Shown in pieces: positions 8,394 through 17,805 of a stretch of DNA of 64,000 bases (position 1 is its first letter; every line of letters begins with the position of its first letter). The stretch is from assembly GCF_946481145.1 (NCBI RefSeq), contig NZ_CAMLMJ010000004.1:124001-188000 (forward strand), given 5' to 3'. The DNA is from an uncultured Sediminibacterium sp. Lineage in GTDB: Bacteria; Bacteroidota; Bacteroidia; Chitinophagales; Chitinophagaceae. The position numbers and the translations under genes were made by a program. Below the pieces are notes generated by a model that worked only from the letters and a program-made list of their open reading frames with translations, ran no database searches and was not told where the DNA came from.

Positions 8394-9554
8394 TTCCTTA
8401 ACCCTTTCAAAGAAACTCTTATCGCCTTTGGTTGGATTAGGTTTGAAATTTGAACTCTCCCCTAGTTTTTCAAGTATACGTTTTTCTTCATCGCTTACCT
8501 GCTGAGGAGTCCATACATTCACATAAATTAATTGATCACCTTTATTGTATCCTTGCACTTCAGGAAAACCTTTTCCTTTCAGACGGAAAATTTTGCCACT
8601 TTGCGTGCCGGCTGGTATTTTAATTTTAGCTCTTCCATCAATCGTAGGTACTTCTACCTGGGTGCCGAATACTGCATCAGGAAATGAAAGATGTAATTCA
8701 TAAGCAACATTCAATCCATCGCGTTGTAGTTCAGGATGTGCTTCTTCCTCAATTTGTATAATCAGGTCTCCTGCATATCCACCCCTTTCTCCGGCATTTC
8801 CTTTACCACTCATGCTCAGTTGCATGCCTTCCTGCACACCTGTCGGAATATCAATACTAATGGTCTCCTCACCATAAACCCTTCCTTCACCCTTACAACT
8901 GCCACATTTTGCGGTTACAGTAGATCCTTCACCATTACAGGTTGGACAAGTGCTAACAGTCTGCATTTGACCAAGGAAAGTGTTTGTTACGCGTCTTACC
9001 TGTCCGGTTCCGCCACAGGTTCCGCAGGTCTGCACACTGTTTTTATCTTTTGCGCCATTACCTCCACAGGTATTACAGAGAATGTGTTTTTTTACTTTTA
9101 CGTTCTTGGTAACACCTTTGGCAATTTCTTCAAAGTTTAGTTTGAGTTTGATGCGAAGGTTACTTCCTCTTTGCCCCCTTGCTCTTGAGCTGCCACCGCC
9201 ACTGCTTCTTCTACCTCCACCAAAGAAACTACCGAACATATCATCACCGAAAATATCTCCAAACTGACTGAAGATATCATCCATATTCATTCCTCCACCA
9301 TAACCACCGGCATTACCACCTGTACCAGGTCCAAACGCAGCATGACCATAACGATCATACTTTGCTTTTTTGTCGGCATCACTCAATATTTCATAAGCTT
9401 CCGCCGCTTCCTTGAATTTTTCCTCGGCTTCTTTGTCTCCAGGGTTACGGTCTGGGTGAAATTGCATCGCCACTTTCCGATAAGCTTTCTTAATCTCATC
9501 GGCGGAAGCAGATTTACTCACCCCCAATATTTCGTAAAAGTCTCTTTTAGCCAT
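8382..9554 (-). CDS. dnaJ: Chaperone DnaJ
   Basis: Hsp40 co-chaperone that stimulates DnaK ATPase and delivers unfolded substrates. The full type I layout is visible: the J domain at residues 1-70 with HPD (FHPDRNPGD), a Gly/Phe-rich stretch (about 75-125), and four zinc motifs ([32 protein letters not shown]). The C-terminal substrate-binding beta domains follow ([35 protein letters not shown]). Its 390-residue length is normal. It follows grpE in the same direction with 89 bases between, filled by a gatctttgat-word hairpin. Confidence 0.96.
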   Translation of the reverse strand: MAKRDFYEILGVSKSASADEIKKAYRKVAMQFHPDRNPGDKEAEEKFKEAAEAYEILSDADKKAKYDRYGHAAFGPGTGGNAGGYGGGMNMDDIFSQFGDIFGDDMFGSFFGGGRRSSGGGSSRARGQRGSNLRIKLKLNFEEIAKGVTKNVKVKKHILCNTCGGNGAKDKNSVQTCGTCGGTGQVRRVTNTFLGQMQTVSTCPTCNGEGSTVTAKCGSCKGEGRVYGEETISIDIPTGVQEGMQLSMSGKGNAGERGGYAGDLIIQIEEEAHPELQRDGLNVAYELHLSFPDAVFGTQVEVPTIDGRAKIKIPAGTQSGKIFRLKGKGFPEVQGYNKGDQLIYVNVWTPQQVSDEEKRILEKLGESSNFKPNPTKGDKSFFERVKEAFS

Positions 9555-9646
9555 TTTTGATCTTTGATCTTTGATTTTTTGATCTTTGATTTGCTGATTT
9601 TTAATTCTTCCATCGAAAAATCAAAAAATCAAAGATTCGAAAATTA
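9555..9646. repeat. Tandem-word hairpin (gatctttgat) between grpE and dnaJ
   Basis: Repeats of tgatctttgat and gattttttgat (9556-9605) face complementary aatcaaaaaatcaaag words (9614-9646). It fills the whole grpE-dnaJ gap inside what should be one transcript. Its far end includes the grpE stop codon. Confidence 0.82.
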
Positions 9647-10210
9647 TTTTCCTACTACTACTTTAGCGAAGCGGATAATTTTATCGTTGAGATAATATCC
9701 CTTCATCACTTCATCTATCACTTTCCCTTTCATATCTTCAGAAGGTGCAGGAATTTCTGTGATGGCTTCATGTTTTTCCACGTCGAAATCAGCGTTGATA
9801 CTCTCCATTGCTTTTACACCTTTCGCCTGCAGATTTGAACGAAGTTTATTGAAAACGAGTTGTATTCCCTCTTTCTGAACAGCGATATCATCACTGCTTT
9901 GCAACTGTTTTTCAGCACGGTCACAGTCGTCAAGTACGTCCAACAGAGAAACGATTACGTCTTTCCCCGCAGTTTGAATTAGCTCAATACGCTCTTTTGC
10001 TGTTCTGCGTCTGAAATTGTCAAACTCGGCCATCAGGCGAAGGTATTTATCCTTTTGCTCCTGCAACTCAGCCTGTAATTTTTCCAGTTCGCTGTCGTCA
10101 GCCACCGGTTCATTCAGGTGCGAGGTTCCTGCAGCATTTTCATCCGCATTGATATCGATTTCCTGGTTTGTTGCTTCATTCATATTCGATGTGGTTGCCT
10201 GCTCTTCCAT
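9644..10210 (-). CDS. grpE: Nucleotide exchange factor GrpE
   Basis: Releases ADP from DnaK, completing the DnaK-DnaJ-GrpE cycle. The 188-residue protein has a disordered acidic N-terminus (residues 1-40). A long coiled-coil helix follows (LEKLQAELQEQKDKYLRLMAEFDNFRRRTAKE), then the C-terminal beta domain (FDVEKHEAITEIP, GKVIDEVMKGYYLNDKIIRFAKVVVG). It precedes dnaJ on the same strand. No TAnnTTTG box is visible within the 184-base gap upstream, so its promoter, possibly for an alternative sigma factor, was not identified. Confidence 0.95.
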   Translation of the reverse strand: MEEQATTSNMNEATNQEIDINADENAAGTSHLNEPVADDSELEKLQAELQEQKDKYLRLMAEFDNFRRRTAKERIELIQTAGKDVIVSLLDVLDDCDRAEKQLQSSDDIAVQKEGIQLVFNKLRSNLQAKGVKAMESINADFDVEKHEAITEIPAPSEDMKGKVIDEVMKGYYLNDKIIRFAKVVVGK

Positions 10211-10382
10211 AATTATTTTACTTAATACTTAATGTGGCTAAACCTGTCAAAAATTTTGCCGATGCAAAGAAACGGGAAAATTTGGCAGTTTATGGGGGCA
10301 AATAGCTGGACTTGTCAGTCGAAAACCAATAAACAGCCCCTTTTCCGGTCGCTTTAACAGCATTGAAGATTCTGCTATTAAG

Positions 10383-10390
10383 TATCTTTG
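10383..10390 (+). promoter_or_regulatory. -7 promoter box abutting the rRNA methyltransferase start
   Basis: TATCTTTG, a perfect TAnnTTTG match, ends four bases before the ATG at 10395. A TTG at 10363-10365 lies 17 bases upstream of the box as a possible -33 element. The spacing to the start codon is the same as at 3692-3699 and predicts a leaderless or nearly leaderless mRNA. Confidence 0.6.
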
Positions 10391-10394
10391 CCGG

Positions 10395-11570
10395 ATGATA
10401 AATGTGTTTCTCCGGAAGAAAATTGCCCCCAGAATTGCCAATGGACATCCCTGGATCTTTGGAAATGAAGTTGAAAAACTATCGGGACCTGTGGAAGCAG
10501 GTGATATAGTAGATGTATTTTTTGCAGATGGCAAGTTCGCCGGACGTGGTTATGTGAACCCAAAATCACAGATTATGGTGCGCCTCCTCACCCGTAAACA
10601 GGAGGAAATAAACGACCAGTTCTTTTATAACCGTATTGCCCAGGCATGGTCATACCGCCAAAAAATTGGTTATACCGAAAACTGCCGCCTCATTTTTGGC
10701 GAAGCAGATTATATGCCGGCCTTGATCATCGATAAATTCAATGATTATTTTGTTTTGCAGACCCTGTCGCTGGGTATGGACAAATGGAAATCTGCTATTG
10801 TAGCCGCATTAAATGAGATATTCTCACCCAAAGGTATTTATGAAAGAAATGATGTACCGGTTAGGGAACTGGAAGGACTTTCACAACTAAAAGGTTTTTT
10901 ATCTGCCCCCTTTGATCCAAAGATCATCATCAATGAAAATGGATTAAAGTTCCATGTTGACCTCGAAAACGGACAGAAAACAGGGTATTTCCTCGATCAG
11001 CAGGATAACAGAAGGGCTATTCAACATATTGTAAAAGGAGCAGAAGTATTAGGTGCATTTACCTATACCGGTACTTTTGAAATACACGCTGCACACTACG
11101 GTGCAAAATCTGTACTTGGTTTAGATATTTCTGAAAATGCAGTAGCACAGGCCAACCGAAATGCCGCATTGAACGGACTGGAAAATATTTGCCGGTTTGA
11201 GGCAATGAATGCTTTTGATGTTTTAAAACAATGGGGCAAAGATGGGCGTCAATACGATGTTGTTATGCTTGACCCACCCGCTTTTACAAAAAGCAGGGAG
11301 AATATACAGAAAGCTATCACCGGATATAAAGAAATTAACCTGAGAGGAATGAAACTCATTCGTAATGGTGGTTTCCTGGTTACCTCCAGTTGTACCAACC
11401 TTGTTCAACCAGATTTATTCCTCCAAACCATTGAAATGGCAGCAAAAGATGCCCGCAAAAAAATAAGACAGGTAACTTTTCAAGCCCAGGCAAGTGACCA
11501 CCCTATTATCTGGGGAATGGAAAACACGAATTATTTGAAGTTTCTGATTGTGGAAGTGGCGGATAGATAA
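10395..11570 (+). CDS. rlmI: 23S rRNA (cytosine-C5) methyltransferase, RlmI-like
   Basis: A SAM-dependent m5C methyltransferase of 391 residues with the RlmI/YwbD layout. An N-terminal PUA RNA-binding domain (residues 1-75, GHPWIFGNEVEKL) leads into a central domain and a C-terminal Rossmann methyltransferase. Motif I lies around GAFTYTGTFEIHAA, the catalytic region is DVVMLDPPAFTKS, and the catalytic Cys lies in TSSCTN. The family methylates C1962 of 23S rRNA in E. coli; the exact target here is inferred. It stands alone on the plus strand, with grpE divergent. Confidence 0.88.
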   Translation: MINVFLRKKIAPRIANGHPWIFGNEVEKLSGPVEAGDIVDVFFADGKFAGRGYVNPKSQIMVRLLTRKQEEINDQFFYNRIAQAWSYRQKIGYTENCRLIFGEADYMPALIIDKFNDYFVLQTLSLGMDKWKSAIVAALNEIFSPKGIYERNDVPVRELEGLSQLKGFLSAPFDPKIIINENGLKFHVDLENGQKTGYFLDQQDNRRAIQHIVKGAEVLGAFTYTGTFEIHAAHYGAKSVLGLDISENAVAQANRNAALNGLENICRFEAMNAFDVLKQWGKDGRQYDVVMLDPPAFTKSRENIQKAITGYKEINLRGMKLIRNGGFLVTSSCTNLVQPDLFLQTIEMAAKDARKKIRQVTFQAQASDHPIIWGMENTNYLKFLIVEVADR

Positions 11571-11667
11571 ATTCAAAAATCAAAAATCAAAAGTCAAAAG
11601 TCAAAAAACCGTTATACCAATCAGTATTGATTTTTGAATTTTGACTTTTGACTTTTGACTTTTGAAT
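11571..11667. repeat. Tandem-word hairpin (aaaagtc/aaaaatc) in a convergent gap
   Basis: attcaaaaatc and caaaagtc words (11571-11606) face the exact complementary series gacttttgacttttg (11628-11667) across a 21-base loop. It starts immediately after the methyltransferase TAA and nearly reaches the stop of the convergent BNR gene. It could serve as a bidirectional end structure here. Confidence 0.87.
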
Positions 11668-11676
11668 TCTCGCCCC

Positions 11677-14600
11677 CTACCTCCATTCCGGCCACCTTCC
11701 CGGAGTATATGGGGCTTTATTAAGTTCTAATTGCTTTTCAAGGGCAACGATTTCTTCATCGAGTTTGCGCATGGCTGCGATTACCACGGTTAAGCCTTTT
11801 GATGCAATCGCATAATCATTCCGATAAGTTGTAGTGATGGCCGATGTTGAATTCCATACGCCATTTTCTACGTTACCTACCCTCGCATTGATGGAAGGTG
11901 GTGTTTCAAATTCACGACGGGATTTTGTTGCATCACCGTTTAATTGAATGCCAATTTCATTCAGCTTATTAGTTAGGATATATGCTTTTTCGATGATTGA
12001 TTTTGGAGAAGCCGGAATATCCTGGGCTGCTGCAAGGATATTGCTGATACGCGAACGCATATCACCATATATATCCGTAGCCGCACTTGTAGCTTTACGT
12101 AATGATGATACCTGTTTATAGAATGCTACATTATCTTCCATATTTACAGGCAGACTACTTTGTTGCAATAATTTACAGGTAAAAGAAACTGGTCCGGCTA
12201 TTTCAGTTAGTAATCCATTTTCAAACCTGGACAAGCTAACAGTGTATTCACCCGGCATTGCAAGATGCCCCAATTCTTCTCTGCCAAACAATTCATCAGG
12301 TGCAGGCGTTCTCCGGCCTATTACAGGAGCAGGTGTAGCGTACCTGAAATCCCATACAATCTTTTGCAAGCCTTTTTTAGCTGGCGCTTTGAGATGTCTG
12401 ACAATGTCTCCTGCTTTATCACGAATAGTGAACAATAAGTACGGATCAGGTTGGTTATCTTCTAAACGCAGACTGTCGATATCCGGATAATAAACTTTTT
12501 CCCCTTTTTCGGTTTTTTCCTTTTCCCTGGCGGCGCGAATCTCTTTTAGTTTTTTACTATCCTCTTTAATGTAATAAGTAAAAACTGCCCCTACTTGTGG
12601 GTTAGGTGTACTAAAATAACTACTACCTAAATGACCTTTATCGCGCAGACCCAATGGTAGTCTTTCGATGTACATAAGACTTTCTTTTACCGGAAAAATT
12701 GCTGCATCTTTGGTAAGGCTTTCTTTTTTAAAAGAACGTAATACACTGTAATCATCGAGTATATAGAAACCACGACCAAATGTTGCAAGTACCAGGTCAT
12801 TTTCTCTTCGTTGAATCTCGATATCACGAACTGCTGTAACTGGTAATCCTCCTTTCAATTGAATCCATTCCTGACCGCCATTATTGGAGAAGAAAACGCC
12901 AAATTCGGTACCAACAAACAGGAGCTCTTTATCTATATGATCTTCTGCGATACTATAAACGCTCCCCTTTTGTGGGAGATTAGCCTGAATAGGTTTCCAT
13001 GTTTTACCCGCATCGGTTGTTTTTAAAACATAAGGTTTAAAATCGCCATAGCGATGGTGGTTAAAACAAACGTATGCTGTATTTACATCGTGTAAAGAAG
13101 CAATTATCTGATGCACATAACTCATAGAAGGAACACCTGGAAGGTTATCGAATTTGGTCCAGTTTTTACCGCCATCTGTGGTTAATTGAATTAATCCATC
13201 ATCTGTACCAACCCATAACATATCTGGATTAATTTTTGACTCGGCAACAGAAGTAAGTTGTCCGAAAATATCTGTGCTTCCGTTTTTTGCAATTGCATCA
13301 ACGGACCATACCCTTCCCATTACTTCAATTTTATTCCGATCAATTTGACGGGTTAAATCAGGACTTATTACTTTCCAGCTATTGCCTCTGTCATCTGTTC
13401 TGAATAATTTATTTGCACCTAAATATAAGCGGGCATTATCGTGCTGACTAATCAGCAAGGGCGCATCCCAATTCCATCGATAGGCAGGTTCATTTTCACC
13501 TTCGGATGGTTTGATGTCTAAATACTCGCCGCTTTTTCTATCGAATCGAACAATACCACCATATTGACTCTGCGCATAAATGATATCGGGATTTGATTGA
13601 TCAACCTGAGATTCAAAGCCATCACCGAGAGAAGTAACATACCAGTCTGCATTCACTATTCCATTGGCAGATGTTGTTCTGCTTGGTCCTCCAAGACTTA
13701 AATTATCCTGTGTACCTCCATGTACGCCATAAAACGGATAAGCATTATCAGTGGCTACTTTGTAAAATTGCGTAACGGGTAGATTAGATTTAAAATCCCA
13801 GGTCTTTGCATAATCCCAGGTTTCGTAGACACCGCCATCACAACCAACCAGCAAATGATCTGTGTCTTGGGGGTCGATCCAGATAGCATGATTATCAATA
13901 TGCTTATTAATTTCTCCGAGATTGTAAACAGTTTTACCGCCATCATCACTTACTTTATAATATGTATCGGTAATAAAAATCCGGTTTACATTTTTAGGAT
14001 CGCAAACAATTTCCTGGTAGTAATTACCAGAAGTTGCATAGCCACTTCTTTTTTCCCAACTCAGTCCCTGGTCTTTAGATTGATAGATACCTCCCTTATT
14101 GTCTTTGCCTTCTACTACAGTATATAGAATGTCTGGATTAACAGGACTAATAGCCAAACCAATTCTACCTAATTCACCCCCCGGAAAACCACCTTCCAGT
14201 TTTTTCCATGTTGCGCCCCCATCGGTGGTTTTATACAAAGCGGATTCTGGTCCGCCACCTATATAAGTAAACACTTTACGCATGCGCTGATGAAAAGAAG
14301 CATATAGTACATTAGGATTGCGAGGATCCATTACCAGGTCATTACAACCCGTATAATTGCTTACCGTTTTAATGGCATTCCAGGTTTGACCCCCGTCTAC
14401 AGATTTATATACACCACGCTCTCCCCCTTCGCTCCATACCGGACCATAAGCCGCCACATAAATGATATTTGAATTGGTGGGATCAACAATAACTTCTGCG
14501 ATATGTTCCGAATTTTTCAGACCCATATTCTTCCAGGTCTTGCCTGCGTCTTCTGATTTGTAAACGCCATCACCGTAGGATACTGATCGCTGATTATTAT

Positions 14601-14952
14601 TCTCACCAGACCCTACCCAGATAATATTTGGGTTATTAGGATCAATGGTTACGCATCCAATTGAGTAAGAACCCTGGGCATCGAATATGGGTTGAAAGGT
14701 TACCCCATGATTGGTTGTTTTCCATACACCGCCTGCAGAACTGGCTATATAGTATTCACTTGCATTCTGAGGGTTTACTGCAAAATCGGAAATACGGCCA
14801 GATGTTACCGCCGGACCAATCGAACGAAATTTCAGATTGGAAAAGGTAGTACTATTAAATTCTGAAGCACTGTTGTTTTTGCTTTGAGCAATAGCGGCTA
14901 ATGGTAAAATGTAGACCAATACCTTCCGGGTAATGGATAAAAATTGTTTCAT
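11677..14952 (-). CDS. Secreted BNR/sialidase-fold repeat protein (VPS10/sortilin-like beta-propeller)
   Basis: A 1091-residue exported protein with many BNR-type Asp-box repeats (SEDAGKTW, SVDGGQTW, TTDGGATW, KDQGLSWE, TTDAGKTW), predicting one or two beta-propellers over residues 40-760. A C-terminal region of mixed beta and helical character follows. Such proteins are often named glycosyl hydrolase or photosystem II stability-like, but no catalytic set can be assigned here. The ATG at 14952 starts the signal peptide MKQFLSITRKVLVYIL; an in-frame start at 15048 would put 32 residues before it. It has no sorting domain at its C-terminus. Confidence 0.85.
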   Translation of the reverse strand: MKQFLSITRKVLVYILPLAAIAQSKNNSASEFNSTTFSNLKFRSIGPAVTSGRISDFAVNPQNASEYYIASSAGGVWKTTNHGVTFQPIFDAQGSYSIGCVTIDPNNPNIIWVGSGENNNQRSVSYGDGVYKSEDAGKTWKNMGLKNSEHIAEVIVDPTNSNIIYVAAYGPVWSEGGERGVYKSVDGGQTWNAIKTVSNYTGCNDLVMDPRNPNVLYASFHQRMRKVFTYIGGGPESALYKTTDGGATWKKLEGGFPGGELGRIGLAISPVNPDILYTVVEGKDNKGGIYQSKDQGLSWEKRSGYATSGNYYQEIVCDPKNVNRIFITDTYYKVSDDGGKTVYNLGEINKHIDNHAIWIDPQDTDHLLVGCDGGVYETWDYAKTWDFKSNLPVTQFYKVATDNAYPFYGVHGGTQDNLSLGGPSRTTSANGIVNADWYVTSLGDGFESQVDQSNPDIIYAQSQYGGIVRFDRKSGEYLDIKPSEGENEPAYRWNWDAPLLISQHDNARLYLGANKLFRTDDRGNSWKVISPDLTRQIDRNKIEVMGRVWSVDAIAKNGSTDIFGQLTSVAESKINPDMLWVGTDDGLIQLTTDGGKNWTKFDNLPGVPSMSYVHQIIASLHDVNTAYVCFNHHRYGDFKPYVLKTTDAGKTWKPIQANLPQKGSVYSIAEDHIDKELLFVGTEFGVFFSNNGGQEWIQLKGGLPVTAVRDIEIQRRENDLVLATFGRGFYILDDYSVLRSFKKESLTKDAAIFPVKESLMYIERLPLGLRDKGHLGSSYFSTPNPQVGAVFTYYIKEDSKKLKEIRAAREKEKTEKGEKVYYPDIDSLRLEDNQPDPYLLFTIRDKAGDIVRHLKAPAKKGLQKIVWDFRYATPAPVIGRRTPAPDELFGREELGHLAMPGEYTVSLSRFENGLLTEIAGPVSFTCKLLQQSSLPVNMEDNVAFYKQVSSLRKATSAATDIYGDMRSRISNILAAAQDIPASPKSIIEKAYILTNKLNEIGIQLNGDATKSRREFETPPSINARVGNVENGVWNSTSAITTTYRNDYAIASKGLTVVIAAMRKLDEEIVALEKQLELNKAPYTPGRWPEWR

Positions 14953-15070
14953 ATAAGCAAGATTAGTTTCTATGTCCTGATTATCAGACAGACTTAAATA
15001 TAAAGAATAAAAGGAAGGTTTCTGGCTTAAATTGTATGGGGGTATCAAGGCAGATGGGAAAGTCAGGCTA

Positions 15071-15433
15071 TTATTTAACCACCTGAAACTTGCCGGATTC
15101 TACGATCCGGTTGCGCTGGTCGCGAAGCTGGTAAACATATAAACCACGATAATACTCATCGTCAAGATTGATCACAATTTTCGCTTCGGTGATCCGAACT
15201 TCAGTCATACGTTTACCCAGAAAATTACAGATAACCAGGGTATAGGTTTTATCGACAGTTTTATCAAATTCAAAATTAATAACGGTTGTAGCAGGGTTGG
15301 GATAGAAACGGGAAACTTTTGATTGAAGCTCTGGAAATGAGGTTAGCTTATTGACATTAAATACCGGGTCGGATGCAAAACTGCTTCCAAGTACAAAAAA
15401 TACCAGTAAAAGTATTGTGTACTTTTTTCCCAT
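15071..15433 (-). CDS. Small secreted protein made almost only of a type IX sorting domain
   Basis: A 120-residue protein with a signal peptide (residues 1-20, LLLVFFVLGSSFASD). A short linker leads to a complete type A T9SS C-terminal sorting domain: FYPNPATTVINFEF at its start, a central LVICNFLGKRM strand, and GLYVYQLRDQRNRIVESGKFQVVK at its end. There is no room for a separate cargo domain. It could be a remnant of a larger exported protein, or a small surface peptide. The large BNR gene is immediately downstream in the same direction, with about 118 bases between its start codon and this stop. Confidence 0.8.
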   Translation of the reverse strand: MGKKYTILLLVFFVLGSSFASDPVFNVNKLTSFPELQSKVSRFYPNPATTVINFEFDKTVDKTYTLVICNFLGKRMTEVRITEAKIVINLDDEYYRGLYVYQLRDQRNRIVESGKFQVVK

Positions 15434-15560
15434 GGGTTAAGTATGATACTATAAAGTTAGTTAATTGACTTGATTTTTACAAAAACCAGTGTTAAAACCC
15501 GGGGAATGACAGATAATGAATGTAGAATCAATGAATTGGGAGGGATCTGGTTATGCAGGG

Positions 15561-15608
15561 CTATAGTCCATGGACTATGGGCTATGGTCTATCAACTATG
15601 AACCATGG
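15561..15608. repeat. Tandem-word palindrome (gtccatag/ctatggac)
   Basis: ctatagtccatggactatgg is followed by gctatggtctat and a degenerate half. It belongs to the gtccatag word family also seen at 42023, 44308, 45318 and 50724. Confidence 0.75.
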
Positions 15609-15643
15609 AGCGGCTACAGAGAGGTAGTGAAATGATAAATATC

Positions 15644-15679
15644 GAATATCCAACTTCAAAATTCAAAGTTGGATATTCA
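15644..15679 (-). repeat. Hairpin upstream of the peroxiredoxin 3' end
   Basis: The arms gaatatccaactt (15644-15656) and aagttggatattc (15667-15679) pair perfectly over 13 bases with a 10-base AT-rich loop. It lies 14 bases beyond the peroxiredoxin stop and could act as its 3' end structure, although no long T-tract follows. Confidence 0.7.
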
Positions 15680-15692
15680 ACATTCATTATTC

Positions 15693-16163
15693 TTACAGGC
15701 TACTCAGCGTTTGCTGTATTGCCTCAAAGTTTGGAAGATCACCTGGGGTTGGACAAACTTCTGCATATTTTACTACGCCTTCTTTATCAATAACAAATGC
15801 GGCACGTTTGCTCACACCCTGCATTTCAAAAGCGGGGAAAGTCTCATAAAGTACACCGTATGCTTTTGCTGCTTCCTTGTTGAAATCACTCAATAATTGA
15901 AAATTGAGGTTTTGCTCCTCGCGGAATTTACCCAGAGAAAACAGGGAATCTACAGAAACGCCAAATACTACTGCATTGGTATTGTTATACAGGCCGATAT
16001 TGTCGCGCACATTACACAACTCGGCTGTACAAACACCTGTAAATGCCAACGGAAAAAATAGCACTACTACATTTTTTCCTTTTTGCTCTGCTAAACTTAC
16101 TTTGTTCTTATCTGTATCGAACAGTGAAAAATCCGGTGCCTGAACACCTACTTGAATACTCAT
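15693..16163 (-). CDS. Peroxiredoxin (AhpC/TSA family, BCP/AhpE type)
   Basis: A thiol peroxidase that reduces hydrogen peroxide and organic peroxides in the cytosol. The 156-residue length and the PLAFTGVC motif (PxxxTxxC with the peroxidatic Cys at residue 45) are diagnostic. A second Cys at residue 50 (TAELC) could act in resolution, as in atypical 2-Cys enzymes. It has no signal peptide. It is flanked by codirectional genes, with scoB just upstream by 61 bases. Confidence 0.9.
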   Translation of the reverse strand: MSIQVGVQAPDFSLFDTDKNKVSLAEQKGKNVVVLFFPLAFTGVCTAELCNVRDNIGLYNNTNAVVFGVSVDSLFSLGKFREEQNLNFQLLSDFNKEAAKAYGVLYETFPAFEMQGVSKRAAFVIDKEGVVKYAEVCPTPGDLPNFEAIQQTLSSL

Positions 16164-16224
16164 ATTATTTGTTTTAAAGTTAATTGCTGATTAAACAATA
16201 TTGGTCAAAAAAAGTTGAGGCTGA

Positions 16225-16881
16225 TTACAACTGCATTTCCGGAACATGGTCTGGGATGATTAATTTTCCGGCTGTTTTTGCTTTTATTTCTTCGACCGAA
16301 ACACCAGGGGCTCGTTCCAGTAGTACAAACCCTTCATTGGTTATATCTAGTGCAGCCAGTTCAGTTACTACTTTCTTTACACAGCCAACACCTGTAAGGG
16401 GTAAACTGCATCTGGGCAATAATTTACTTTCCCCTTTGGGATTGGTATGCATCATTGCTACAATGATATTCCTTGCACTGGCAACCAGATCCATGGCACC
16501 ACCCATTCCCTTTACCATTTTCCCTGGGATTTTCCAGTTGGCAATATCCCCGTTTTCACTCACTTCCATGGCCCCTAATACAGTCAGATCAATTTTACCA
16601 GCCCTGATCATACCAAAACTTTCCGCGCTATCAAAAAATGCGCCACCGGGTATAACCGTTACAGTTTCCTTGCCGGCATTAATCAGGTCAGCATCAATTG
16701 CATCTTCTGTTGGATAAGGCCCCATACCCAAAATCCCGTTCTCGCTCTGAAATACAACCGTCATGCCCTCAGGAATAAAATTTGCTACCAACGTAGGTAT
16801 ACCAATTCCGAGATTCACATACATGCCATCCCGTAATTCCTGTGCGATTCTTTTTGCTATACCGAATTTATCTAAAGCCAT
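16225..16881 (-). CDS. scoB: 3-oxoacid CoA-transferase subunit B
   Basis: Beta subunit of a succinyl-CoA:3-ketoacid-type CoA-transferase, which moves CoA between succinyl-CoA and acetoacetate in ketone-body or fatty-acid use. The catalytic Glu sits in [10 protein letters not shown] (about residues 51-60). The family signature [13 protein letters not shown] is near the start. The 218-residue length is normal. Subunit A is encoded upstream on the same strand, but the two are separated by 203 bases filled with two copies of a word hairpin, which is unusual for such tightly paired subunits. Confidence 0.92.
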   Translation of the reverse strand: MALDKFGIAKRIAQELRDGMYVNLGIGIPTLVANFIPEGMTVVFQSENGILGMGPYPTEDAIDADLINAGKETVTVIPGGAFFDSAESFGMIRAGKIDLTVLGAMEVSENGDIANWKIPGKMVKGMGGAMDLVASARNIIVAMMHTNPKGESKLLPRCSLPLTGVGCVKKVVTELAALDITNEGFVLLERAPGVSVEEIKAKTAGKLIIPDHVPEMQL

Positions 16882-16918
16882 CTGATTGTTTTTTGGTTTT
16901 TTGAAACACTTGTTTGAT

Positions 16919-17088
16919 GTGAATGGTCAATGGTGAATGGTGAATAGGTATTCGTTTTCCAAATTTGACAATTGACCATTCACAATTCACCCCTCAATAC
17001 TCATGTGGCGTGAATTGTCAATGGTGAATGGTGAATGGTGAATAGCTATTCGCTTTCCATATTTGACAATTGACAATTGACCATTCAC
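16919..17088. repeat. Duplicated tandem-word hairpin (gaatggtg) between scoA and scoB
   Basis: There are two consecutive hairpin units, 16919-16990 and 17010-17088. Each has a gaatggtg-word left arm and an attgaccattcac right arm, and a similar loop containing tattcg, tttcca and atttgaca. The unit duplicated as a whole. The TGA stop of scoA (17085-17087, minus strand) is the tga of the word tgaatgg, so the element supplies that stop codon. Confidence 0.88.
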
Positions 17089-17798
17089 GCCCCACTATCG
17101 CTACTCACCAATCTCACCGTCCTACGCTCTATTCTTTTCGCATAATCTTTTCCCTCAAATATGCGATGAACATATACGCCGGCTACATGTATTTCGTCTG
17201 GATCCAGTTCACCCGGTTGTACCAGATGTTCAACTTCTGCGATGGTAATATTACCTGCTTTCGCCATGGAAGTAGAAAAATTACGTGTTGTTTTACGGAA
17301 TACAAGGTTACCCATGGTATCACCTTTCCATGCTTTCACCAGTGAGAAATCAGCATGCAGTGCCATTTCCATTAAGTGAGGCTTGCCGTTGAATTCCCTT
17401 ATTTCTTTTCCTTCTGCTATTTCTGTTCCATAACCAGCAGGTGTAAAGAACGCAGGAATTCCCATACCCGCCATTTGAATACGGGTTGCCAATGTGCCTT
17501 GTGGCACAAGGTCTACTTCCAGTTCTCCGCTTAATAGTTGCCTTTCAAATTCAGCATTCTCACCTACATAACTGCTGATCATTTTTTTTATTTGTCTGGT
17601 CTTAAGCAGTAAGCCTAATCCGAAATCATCCACGCCCGCATTATTAGAAATACAGGTGAGGTTTTTAACGCCGCTGGCAACAAGTGCTGCGATGGCATTT
17701 TCCGGAATACCGTTCAATCCAAATCCACCAAGCATTAATGTATGTCCATCCTGAATACCCTCTATGGCTTCTATTGCGTTCTTATACACTTTGTTCAT
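17085..17798 (-). CDS. scoA: 3-oxoacid CoA-transferase subunit A
   Basis: Alpha subunit of the CoA-transferase whose beta subunit is at 16225-16881. It carries the CoA-binding glycine-rich segment LMLGGFGLNGIPENAI near residue 20 and the family region NNAGVDDFGLGLLL. The 237-residue length is normal. Its start lies seven bases after the DUF4296 gene stop, so it appears to be the distal part of the coaBC-porD-DUF4296 string. Its stop codon coincides with the word repeat in the scoA-scoB gap. Confidence 0.92.
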   Translation of the reverse strand: MNKVYKNAIEAIEGIQDGHTLMLGGFGLNGIPENAIAALVASGVKNLTCISNNAGVDDFGLGLLLKTRQIKKMISSYVGENAEFERQLLSGELEVDLVPQGTLATRIQMAGMGIPAFFTPAGYGTEIAEGKEIREFNGKPHLMEMALHADFSLVKAWKGDTMGNLVFRKTTRNFSTSMAKAGNITIAEVEHLVQPGELDPDEIHVAGVYVHRIFEGKDYAKRIERRTVRLVSSDSGA

Positions 17799-17805
17799 AA
17801 ACTAA

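Noticed and set aside
9644..10394. Heat-shock operator of the CIRCE type upstream of grpE
   Set aside because: No inverted repeat of the CIRCE pattern was found in the 184-base gap.
10247..10569. Two minus-strand reading frames at the start of the rRNA methyltransferase
   Set aside because: They are antisense to a well-supported gene and its promoter, and have no family features.
11677..14952. Sialidase enzyme assignment for the BNR protein
   Set aside because: Asp-box repeats alone indicate a propeller fold; the catalytic Arg triad and Tyr/Glu pair could not be identified.
16919..17088. CRISPR array
   Set aside because: Repeats are short words in inverted arms with no regular unique spacers, and no cas genes are nearby.
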